Below are positions 45,366 through 56,900 of a stretch of DNA of 64,000 nt, piece after piece (within the stretch, counting starts at the first letter, position 1; every line of letters starts with the position of its first letter). The notes beneath the pieces were generated by a model that saw nothing but the letters and a program-made list of their open reading frames with translations, had not been told where the DNA came from and did no database searches. The stretch comes from Luidia sarsii (lineage: Eukaryota; Echinodermata; Asteroidea; Paxillosida; Luidiidae): NCBI GenBank assembly GCA_949987565.1, contig OX465118.1:1926538-1990537 (forward strand). The letters are read 5' to 3'. The position numbers were made by a program, and so were the translations under genes.

Positions 45366-46547
45366 TAGTTGCGGTAACCGTAACCCTCATCCTCCCGAAG
45401 GTCGGAGACCTGAGGGTTACGGGAACATATGTACAAGATTATAGCGAGGTTTTTGTTTTTACCATTTTGGAAACACCACTGTCCCGATCGCCCCCTTTTT
45501 CCACCCTTTTGAAAATCGCCACACACAATCTAAGGACATGCACTTGATCCCAAATGTATACTGAATGTGATCAGATAACTCAAAACATCGTGGGTAAAAT
45601 ACTTATCCGAAAAACGGGCAGAAACTCACCAAAATACTGTCTGTAAATGTCCCGTCAACGTCTCCGCCAGGTTCGGAATCCGAACCTGGCGCCTCGACCA
45701 ATCAGCGCTTAGTCTCGTGACGTATACCCGCACGACGGCTATTTGCTGTTTCGCAATAACAGTCCACACTCGTGGTGCGCGCGCAGGTCATCGCCCTGTG
45801 AAGAGCCGACTGGTACTGTATACAACCATGGATACAACACGTGCGCTGTACATGTGATTGTACAGTACATGTACAGTACATGTGCAAGCATAATACCAAA
45901 GAATACTCTTTGATAATACGCGTACATGTACTGTACACTGTACTGTTGTACATGTATTGTACATGTATTGTACATGTATTGTACATGTACAATACATGTA
46001 CGCGTATTATCAAAGAGTATTCTTTGGTATTATGCTTGCACATGTACGGTACATGTACATGTACAGCGCACGTGTTGTATCCATGGTTGTATACATTACC
46101 AGTCGGCTCTTCACAGGGCGATGACCTGCGCGCGCACCACGAGTGTGGACTTTTATTGTGAAACAGCAAATAGCCGTCGTGCGGGATATACGTCACGAGA
46201 CTAAGCGCTGATTGGTCGAGGCGCCAGGTTTGGATTCCGAACCTGGCGGAGACGTTAACGGGACATTTACAGACAGTATTTGGGTGAGTTTCTGCCCGTT
46301 TTTCGGAAAAGTATTTTACCCACGATATTTTGAGTTATCTGATCACATTCAGTATACATTTGGGATCAAGTGCATGTCCTTAGATTGTGTGTGGCGATTT
46401 TCCAAAGGGTGGAAAAAGGGGGCGATCGGGACAGTGGTGTTTCCAAAATGGTAAAAACAAAAACCTCGCTATAATCTTGTACATATGTTCCCGTAACCCT
46501 CAGGTCTCCGACCTTCGGGAGGATGAGGGTTACGGTTACCGCAACTA
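45366..46547. mobile_element. 1,182-bp near-perfect palindrome with 9-bp target duplication
   Basis: Two arms of about 590 bp are reverse complements with scattered differences, starting TAGTTGCGGTAACCGTAACC and ending with its exact inverse. The 9-bp GTTTAAGGG is duplicated directly outside (45357-45365 and 46548-46556). The centre (about 45920-46000) is ACATGTAC-rich. A 9-bp duplication with very long inverted repeats fits a Mutator-type foldback element. No transposase is encoded; open frames are short and mirrored. Confidence 0.9.
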
Positions 46548-46616
46548 GTTTAAGGGGAGCTCCTAGCGGGCCAGTAAGTGGGACTAAGTACTAGTACAGT
46601 AGTACTGGTACTTATA

Positions 46617-46810
46617 TGTTTACGGCAGTCGTCCATGTGGTTCCCTGACGTACTTAAGTCTTGCCAATATTTAATAGTCAGGATGTTTAGCTCTTGGAAC
46701 CATACTATCAACGAATATTCTGGTTCAACCAGCCTGCAATTTTGACGAATACTTTCAAGTAGGGAAACACACAGAAGACTGCTGAGTGCTGTAACAATAG
46801 CCACTGTGTT
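46617..46810. repeat. Diverged copy of MITE M
   Basis: TACGGCAGTCGTCC(A/G)TGTGGTTCCC, TCTTGGAACCATACTATCAA and GTAACAATAGCCACTG match the 27530 and 48414 copies with 10-20% change and lost ends. Confidence 0.7.
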
Positions 46811-46814
46811 GAAA

Positions 46815-47438
46815 AAAAAAAACCACCAGATTTCCCCCCCAAAACACCCGTAAAACCATCCCAAGTGCCCATTGAGGATTCAGTGAGAATCACAGATTCC
46901 ATTACTGTACTGGTCACTTTGTTTTACCCACGTTTGGGAAAAGGGAGAAAATTCCCCTCAGTTGTCCGAGAACTGGTCGACGAGCCGAGTTGGGGTGGCC
47001 ATCTTTGATTTGAAACTGCATGATGTCACGATGTGCAGGCAGGTCCGGGTGCGGAGTGGTCTGCGGGATCAAGTGTGCACGCGTTGAGCCTTACGACTAT
47101 TTCCTGAATAGTGCAAAGTGACGTACGGACATCGCTTTGCACTGTACGCGTTATATAGTGTGAAAGTGTTTTTGCACACAGTTAAATTGGAACCAAGACT
47201 GCTAACTAGTACAGGTAGCTCAGGCATTGGGGCTAAGCACTGAGTAGCCTGTTCAGTGTGGATCATACATTGAGTGGGGTAAAGCCTCATGTCTGAGCCG
47301 TACCATCTCAGGCAAATGACCTTGGCAAAGTGGGGCTTATTTTTCATTCATCCAAGACCCACTTGTAAACCTGATTTTGAATTGAATTGATTTCATACAC
47401 AGAATACAACGCAGGGTTGGTCTATTGATGGGTGAGCT
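46815..47438. other. NAF1 upstream region
   Basis: Presumed promoter and 5' UTR. TTGAATTGAATTGATTTCAT, then ACACAG at 47399-47404, could be an acceptor for an upstream untranslated exon, but no matching donor was identified. No TATA box seen. Confidence 0.3.
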
Positions 47439-47965
47439 ATGGATCAAGAACACCAGCAGCCGACCCTTTCGGTCAGAGATGAGTCTTGTTTGATGGAAAC
47501 GCAAAGTGAAGAAGAGTTTCAACAGCCTGCCCCTGTCTTTAAAGATGGACCTGATCCAGAGGCGCCACCCCCCGAATCTGTCCTCCAAGGCGTCGCTCTC
47601 CCGGCGTCCAAAGAGACAGACACGTGCTCTCCCCCTCTCCCGACTGAGGACGGTCTGGATGCCCAACGGCCATGTGTAGTAGCGACGATCCCAGATTTGA
47701 TCCGCGAGGAGACAGCCGTTTCCGGGGACTCTAAGGATAGCTGCATGGGGAGCGCTAGTAGCGAGACGAAGACCGGAGTTGATGGGAAGCTTTGTGACAC
47801 AGAACAGGAATCCAAAGAGGACACCTCTGACTCCTCCTCCGACTCCTCTTCCTCCTCTGAGGACGACTCCTCGTCAGAAAGTGACTCGGATGACAGCAGC
47901 TCCAGTGACTCTGAGGATTCATCCAGCTCCGACGACAATGGGGACTTGAAGAACCGGGCTGGCAG
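47439..47965 (+). CDS. NAF1: NAF1 exon 1: start, acidic Ser/Asp/Glu-rich N-terminus
   Basis: 527 bp, ends in phase 2 at donor GGCAG/GTACAT. Starts MDQEHQQPTLSV. Residues about 125-170 are a nearly pure S/D/E tract, as in other NAF1 proteins, probably disordered and a likely CK2 substrate by family analogy. The open frame continues 37 bp past the donor to a stop; that extension is not coding. Confidence 0.9.
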
Positions 47966-50900
47966 GTACATAGACAGGCCGGGTCAAAAGCCGAGTAGCT
48001 AAGACTTACACAATACATAAATCTCAAAAGTTAGAGGGCCTGACGTTTTGATCCTAGCATAATCTTTCTCAAAGTAGGACCTGCCAAGTTTTGACATTTT
48101 CTTAGAGTTTAGCTTTGTTCTTAAAAGAAAAAGCTAAGGCATTGTGTCAAGGTCATTTTTGTTTTGTCTTTGGTTGTCTTGTCATCCCTGAATTCTCTGT
48201 TGTTTTTGTGTGTGTGTGTGTGCAGCGATAGTGACGAGGATCAGCCAAGCCATATGCTGCCACCTCTTAGGACAGCCAAGGAGTTGCTGTTTGAGGTATG
48301 GTAGAGCTCCGAGCATCCTAGAGACCTAGACCATTGGTAGCAATTGCTACTGGTGCTCTGAGATTTTGTCAAAGTGCTCTCATATACAGCGTTCGAATTA
48401 AGGCTTTTTTTTACGCAGTGGCTGTTGTTACGGCAGTCGTCCGTGTGGTTCCCTGACTTAATTGTATTTCGTCAGCATTGGAGGCTGGTTGAACCAGTCT
48501 ATTAGCTGATAGTCTGGTTCCAAGAGCTAAACATCCTGACAAATACTGTGAAGTCAGGGAACCCCATGGACGACTGCTGTAACAACAGCCTCTGCGTTTT
48601 TTTTAATAGCAAAAACTGCTACACACTTTTCTTTTCTTGTAGCAATTGCTAAATTTGGTGGAGCAATTTTCATTCCCATAGACTCAATGCGTTATTGCTC
48701 CTAGGTCGTGTTTTTTTTTATATTTTGGTATGCAAATTTGCCCAAAACAAGGTTAAGGGCTAAGGTTAAGGGGTAAGGAAGGGAGGAGATAGAGAGGGAC
48801 TCGGGAAGGCTGGAGATAGGAATTGGGATTCTTCTCAAAAAGGGCAAGACCGTAGGCTGGGGAAAACATGAATCAGGAAGGGATTTCCAGAGAGAGGCTT
48901 GGGATAGATAGAGTGAACGGATGAGAGGAGGCAAATAGCCTGGTTGCTAGCTTACTGGGTGGGGAGGGGACCAAGTCGCCCAGACCAGAGGAACACCTTC
49001 CATTGAAATATCGGTAGAGGAGACCCGGGGTGGCCACTGTCCAATGCCAACTCCTTGCCAACAAGGTTAATAACCAGGTTAACCCTAACGCTTTGCACCT
49101 CCCGCGCAGGACACACTGTATACCTCAATTTACCACAGTGCCCACAGGGGTGTAGGCTCACATACCACTGGACACCACAAAAACCCTGCTGTGGAATGTC
49201 CTGGTGCATGGCCCTTATCCTCCCACAGGAAAAACTATGTGTGGTTAATTGTGGTTTCAATGCCGGTTAGAGTTGAAGCCAACAAATAACTCGGGGGTCT
49301 AATACTGGCATTAGGCCACTTGTCTACAGCCAGTCAACCCTGATATTGCACCAGTACATCTGTTCTGATAGGGGTTTCTTGCCTCCCCTTTGTGCAGGAT
49401 CTGCCAGCGGTTGAACCCGTGAGTATTGTTCTGGAGCCTACGGAGGAACTCAGTCTAGTCGGTCACGTCACCAGCGTCATTGGACAGCTTGGTAGGTATC
49501 TTTGGGCCGCTGTCGTTAACTATGTGTGCAAGCGAGTCAAACTTGGCACAATCGGATATCAGTGTGGCCTACATATTGTTTTGTGGTAACCTGAAAAGAG
49601 TCTTTTTTTTTTTTAAACTTGGACAATGATGCTGTCCAGAATCAGAGGGCAGAGACCAGATTCAGAGAGACACCACTCGTGCTCCGAATTTGAAGGTCCG
49701 GTGCGAGGCGTTTAACCACTTCGCGCCGGGACCTCCGAATCCGGAGCTCCGTTGGCTTGACTATGCGACGGGGCCCTCCGAATCCGGGCACCACTATTGT
49801 CCACATTTTAAACAAAGACTCTTTTCAGCTTAGAACAAAGCAATACAAATCAGTACAAATACCCCTTTTGACTCAAGTTGCCACATGAATTGCAAGATTA
49901 GCAGCAGTAATTTGAAAATGATGCATTGTTCAAAAACCCCCGTATGGCGGTCATCGGCGCTATAAAACCACCCGGCGCGAAGTGGTTAACCACTTCGCTG
50001 GGGTTATGTTATGTGACAGGCCTTTCGAATCCGGGTGCCACTATTGTCCAAGTTTTAAACAAAGACTCTTTTCAGCCTCGTGCAAATCAATAGGAAGTAC
50101 ACATGTATAACAAAGACCCGTTTTGACGCAAGTTGCCATATGATTCGCCAGATTAGCGGGAACAATTGCGCTATTGTGGGACCTTTACTGTGGAAGATCG
50201 AGTGATAGCATTGGCATATCACACTGCCCAACAGTCGTCGGTCAGGCAGTGGAATTCCACCCACGGAGGAAGTGAACCCCCCTCTAAACTACATGGTACG
50301 GGCCTGCTTACAAAGTCATGAAGGATGGGATCAGTGCAGTTCAGCATGGGGTCAGGAGGTCAGTGTATGTTGATCGTGTGTGTTGCTGCACACAGGGTCC
50401 CTTCTCTGAGGGGTTTTTCCACTCTTAAGGGTCTAAGAATGAAGTAGAACATTCTGTCCCGAGTACTGTAGAAGGATTAGCTCTTTCATGTTGTCATCTG
50501 GTCTCCATGCAAGTGATTGTTTGTGTTCTCTGTTGCCAGCGGTGATCCAGTCTGACATGGGTGTCGCTGCCCTGGATATAGACACGGTGCTGTTCAGGGA
50601 GGACAGGAAAGCTATCGGAGTGGTAAGACGGGAGGCCGGGGACCTTGAGAAGTCTTGCATCATTCACAGGGCAAACTGAGAAGTAGCTTTTGCAATGCTT
50701 GCAGAGTGTTGCTGATTCCTTAAGGGCCCAATGCAACATTGGGAAGATCGGAAAAACATTGATGTCCTCAGATTTCCTTCTAATTTACTTAGTTTGTAGA
50801 TGGTCATGATAGAATCCTCATGTTGAAATCTTACGGTCTGGGATGCTGTAGTTCTCGAAAAATCTTCACTCAAACATTGACAAATAGTTACATTTCTAGC

Positions 50901-53900
50901 GAGTAATAAACTATTTCTTACACTGCAGAACTTACACTGCAGAACTGTGACGTTTTTTTTGCCTTCTTCTACTTTCTCAGATTGCCATTTGTTTTTTTTT
51001 GGAATGCTTAATGGTTTAACACACACACATTGTGACAATCGTTTGACCTTTAACTGATGTTGTATAGGGCCTTTAAGCCGTACCCTGTTCAGGCTCCTGC
51101 ACTAGAAAGCATACTGAATCCAACATGCTTCCACGTCTGCTCAGATGTGTGGTAGTTACTGGCAGTCAACCTGCTAAAAAATCAACAGTTGCCAACTACA
51201 TATTTGTATATGTACTTTCCTTTAGATATTTGTGTTCTATTCTGTGCCAGATCATGAAGCATTTCTTGCTGTATTTGTAATATCTTGAGGTGTTAACTTT
51301 ACACGTGTGTGCACTTTCTTCCTCTGTAGATTTTTGAAGTGTTTGGGCCTGTCAGCTGTCCGCTGTACACGGTTAGGTTTAACAGCCCCAGTGAAATCAG
51401 CGACTTCCAGATTGAGCTCAGAGCACCCATCTTCTTTGCTCCCCGCATCCCAAACGTCACCACCTATGTCTTCACCCAGAAACTCAAGGAGTGAGTACTA
51501 TGACTGTGGTCTGTGGAGGATTGAGGAAGGTTGTAAAATTTACACTGGAGGATTGTGGAGGATTGAGGGGAAGGTTGTCAAATTTACATTGGAGGATTGT
51601 GGAGGATTGAGGAAGGTTGTTGGATTTACACTGGAGGATTTTTGAGGATATGAAAAGCTGTGGAACTTTGACAAAGGCACGTACCATGGAGCTACCTACT
51701 TATAGCTCCATGCATGCACTGTCTTGCTTGTATGCACTTTGCTTTCACATGGTCAACTTCAATATAAACAAAGGATCCAATTACATGGAGCTGTGGAGGA
51801 TTGAGGCAGTCGGGTACATGTACATGCACAAACTCATATTGGAGGATTGTGGGAGGATTTAGGCAGTGAGGATTTTGCACAAACTTATATATGAGGATTG
51901 ATGGAGGATTGAGGCAGTGAGGATCTTGCACAAACTCACATGGGAGGATTGTGGAGGATTGAGGAGGGTTCCAGGCACGCAGCACAAGGGGGTTAGGGTC
52001 ATTTCTAAGGATGCATTTCCCCCCTTTTTGTTGGCTGACAGATTGAAAGGCTCTGATGCATCGTGGGAGCATGATGAGGAGCCGCCTGCAGAGTGCCTGG
52101 ACTTCAGCGACGATGAACGCGAGCGCTCGGTCAAGAACAAGAAGAAATCGGACAAACGCAAACGGAAAATGCCCAACACCAGGTAGGCACTGTGGAGTCA
52201 CTCCATTTTCATTTCTAAGTTGCACGTAATTCAACAAGGTTTTGCCCTGCTCGACATGGTAAACACCGAGTGCTCAGTGCTTTGCCCCGATGCCTGAAAA
52301 CAAATATTTCAGGCAGCTCTGGCAAGATTTAAACCCACGACTGCCACGTACTGACGTCTCAACCATTTGACCAGTGAATAATGTACAGCGTTGCATCATA
52401 GATATAACATGATGTTTGCGTCAAGGAGAATGTAATTCAATGAGGGTTTGCTCTGCTCGACGTGATACGTAAACGCTGAGTGCTCAGTGCTTTGCCCGAT
52501 GTCTGATGAAAATATTTCAGGCATCATGTTATATCTAAGCTGCATAAGTCGAACAAATTGATGAAAATCTGACTGGGAACTTTTGAACAAATTGGCAAAT
52601 GAAAATGGCAAAGAAAACTGGGGTGTAATACCTGGGGATACACCGCAGTTGAATTGGTTCTGACTGGCGCCCCACCCCGGCAAAGACTAGTTGACTATTG
52701 GGGAAGGTCACCATCTATTGGTTGGATAGCTCAGATGGGAAGAGTGCTGCAGCCGATTTCACGAAACTTCAAATGTTGCGTACGCAACATTTTGTTGCGT
52801 AACTTACGCAACATTTTGCTGCCTTTTCTAAATAGTGCACAAAAGAGCCATTGTGGCGCAATACTTACGCAACATTTGTATGTTGCGTAACTTACGCAAC
52901 TTTTCTTGAAATCGGCTGCTGGTACGCAGAACCAGAGGTCTCGGGTTCAAATCCTGGTCCAGTCAAAGTTTTTGTTTTATCAATTTTATCAATCTGCACG
53001 TACAAGGTGAATGTGCAGTTGCCTGTCTACGCACCTGAGTGGTTGAATTTCCTGGTCAACTAAAAAAGTACTGGACAATGTGTCTAGACACTGTGGACTC
53101 TGAACAGTCACGCATTTGACTTCACCAGTACTTACGATCAGTTGCAAGGCAATGGGAGATGCACAGAATCCATATTTCCTATGGAAGCTTACAATGGGTT
53201 ATTAATCGTGAGTTGAGTTACAATGCATCGTAAGGCTTAGTGAAATCCAGCCCTGCATTCAATTTCACCAAACTCATTGTCACTTACGATCAATCGCAAG
53301 ACGATGATGGATGCACAGAAACCATACTCCCTATCAAAAACGGACACCGGCGTCCGCTAAAATAAATCACTTATAATTCTTTATCTACCGCCCTCTATTG
53401 GTCAAAAGTGGTACCATTGGAAAGGGGAATAAAGCTTTCTAACCATAGTATGGTACCCTATGTCGGATGTATACAAAAATAAATACGGGATGAAAAAGAA
53501 GCCAGACCAGCCCTTTTTTCTGTCATTCACAAGCGTTCGCGAGTTTCGGCCCAAAGTGTGCAACTTCCGGTTGAATTATCGCGTCAAATACTTCATACTA
53601 CAGCTTCAGAATGCCCCAAAAGAAGCCTGAAAAGACACTACATATTGGCCAGTGTTCCAGAACAACATATGGACGAGACGACATTTCAGATAATGTTGAA
53701 TTTCTTCGATGAGAGCGAAGAAAAGACAATCTTGAAGTGGCATACTAGCTGGATGTATGATTGTTTATCTACCCATGCATGTACAAGTATGTACATTGAC
53801 CAATACACGTTTACAGGCATGGTAATAGATCATTTGAATGGCATCATTTGGGGGTAATACTCACTTTTGTCTACATATTTTTATATGGATAGAAAGAGTA

Positions 53901-56900
53901 TTAGTTGTAGAATACAAAAATGAAGTCAAAACTTTCTCAGTAGGCCTATTTTTATAAAATTATGAAATCTACGTAAATATGAAAAAAAAATGAAATTTTC
54001 AAATTCAAATGAGAGATTAAAAATGGCCGCAATTTTTTTCCAAAAGCCCCCGGAGGATTTATTTCTTCACAGAAATGTAGCTCAATATGTAAGCTTTAGA
54101 ATAGTATATAATGTGATGAGGTTTCTGACAAGAAAAGTGTGAGGACAAAATCACAGCACATGCAAAACTCACAAAAATGGGCCTGAGTTTAAAGGGTTAA
54201 GAGATGATGTACATGATGTCACCGCAAACCTCCTACTTGGTATTTCCACCGTGCAAACTTTCAGATCTTATCATGCTCCTTCTCTTAAGAGATGATGTAC
54301 ATGGTGTCACCGCAAACCTCCTACTTGGTATTTCCACCATGCAAACCTTCAAATCTTATCGTACTCCTTCTCTTAAGAGATGATGTACATCGTGTCACTG
54401 CAAACCTCCTACTTGGTATTTCCACCGTGCAAACTTTCAAATCTTTTCATGCTCCTTCTCTTAAGAGATGATGTATATGGTGTCACCGCAATCCTCCTAC
54501 TTGGTATTTCCACCGTGCAAACCGTCAAATCTTATCATACTCCTTCTCTTAAGAGATGATGTACATGTACATGGTGTCACCGCAAACCTCCTTCTTGGTA
54601 TTTCCACCGTCCAAACCTTCAATTCTTATCATACTCCTTCTCTTAAATCAAGAGATTATGTACATGGTGTCACCACAAACCTCCTACTTGGTATTTCCAC
54701 CATGCAAACCTTCAAATGTTAGCTTTGGATGCCGTTTTTTGAAATGGTGCTAGAAAAAAACAAAGCTCCTGGCAGCTGATCCAGTCCGGTCACACACTGC
54801 ACTAGACTGCAGTGAAAACACCAGGGTCAGTTCACTGTCTCTATAAGACTACATGTACAGAGTAGCAAAAGTGATACTGACGTGAATGATTAAAATGGAA
54901 ATCTACAAAATTTAGAGGGTCTGACAGTGTTGATGCCAACATGTCTTTTCCTTCCGCCTTTGAGGGAGGCCCTATAAATGTTTGAGAATGGAATGGCATG
55001 ACAGTGTGTAAGTCAGCTGCAGGGTATATGGGTGTCAACAGACGGGTGACAGGGTGGGTGGTGGGGGGGGGGACATCATATAATTCGTTCTCCCACTCAT
55101 TGGGATCAAAATAGGACAGGAAAGCACCTTTTCCTTAGAATTCGCATACCCTTTTTTCACCTACCTTGTCTTACTCGCAAAGGCCCATTGAAATAGATAA
55201 AATGTGACCCACTCTGCGAAAAAGGGTATTGTATGGCGCAATTTGTTATTACGCATAAAGGGCTGTTCTACGTAGAGAGGGTCCAAACAATTTCACATTG
55301 TGAATTATATCAGTATCATATAAATACTTTCATGATTTCTTTTAGGAAGATACAGTAGCTTCAAAGGAACATTACTGTTGCTAGGGGCATTCAAGAGAGT
55401 ATCTTTTGAGCAAAATTCATTTTCCACTTATGTTTACAGGGCTGCATCTCTGAAAGCACTTTCGTAAACATTATACAATTATAAATATTATGCAAATATC
55501 GGTATATCTCCTGAATGCAAAATGCCATGGGGTTCAAACCCACACCAAACTAAAGCTCATAATGTAACCAATTCAGCTATGTATAGAACTCAATTTTTCA
55601 ATACCCATTTTTGTGGTGCCGGTTACAAATACACAATAGTAGATGTGCTCCGAATGGCATGACTACAAGCACGGAAGTGTAAAAAGCTCACTATCGTGGG
55701 AACGGGGACACCCATACGGGCCACATCCCACATCCTTGCCCCTCCTCACTCACCCACTCTTCAAGCTCATTCACTTTGTTCCCTCACAAATGCCCCCCCC
55801 CTCTACTTTCAAGAATCGGTTGCCTCTCACGCTATCGTGGGAACGGGGACACCCATACGGGCCACATCCCACATCCTTGCCCCTCCTCACTCACCCACTC
55901 TTCAAGCTCATTCACTTTGTTCCCTCACAAATGCCCCCCCCCTCTACTTTCAAGAATCGGTTGCCTCTCACGCTATTGTGGGAACGGGGACACCCATACG
56001 GGCCACATCCCACATCCTTGCCCCTCCTCACTCACCCACTCTTCAAGCTCATTCACTTTGTTCCCTCACAAATGCCCCCCCCCCTCCACTTTCAAGAATC
56101 GGTTGCCTCCCACGCTATCGTGGGAACGGGGACACCCATACGGGCCACATCCCACATCCTTGCCCCTCCTCACTCACCCACTCTGCAAGCTCGTTCACTT
56201 TCTTCCCTCACAAATGCCCCCCCCCCTCCACTTTCAAGAATCGGTTGCCTCCCACGCTATCGTGGGAACGGGGACACCCATACGGGCCACATCCCACATC
56301 CTTGCCCCTCCTCGCTCATCCACTCTGCAAACTTGTTCACTTTGTTCCCTCACAAATGCCCCCCCCCTCCACTTTCAAGAATCGGTTGCCTCCCATGCTA
56401 TCGTGGGAACGGGGACACCCATACGGGCCACATCCCACATCCTTGCCCCTCCTCACTCACCCACTCTTCAAGCTCATTCACTTTGTTCCCTCACAAATGC
56501 CCCCCCCCCTCCACTTTCAAGAGTCGGTTGCCTACCACGCTATCGTGGGAACGGGGACACCCATACGGGCCACATCCCACATCCTTGCCCCTCCTCACTC
56601 ATCCACTCTGCAAGCTCGTTCACTTTGTTCCCTCACAAATGCCCCCCCTCCACTTTCAAGAATCGGTTGCCTCTCACGCTATCGTGGGAACGGGGACACC
56701 CATACGGGCTACATCCCACATCCTTGCCCTTCCTCGCTCATCCACTCTTCAAGCTCATTCACTTTCTTCCCTCACAAATGCCCCCCCCCTCCACCTTCAA
56801 GAATCGGTTGCCTCCCACGCTATCGTGGGAACGGGGACACCCATACGGGCCACATCCCACATCCTTGCCCCTCCTCGCTCATCCACTCTGCAAGCTCGTT

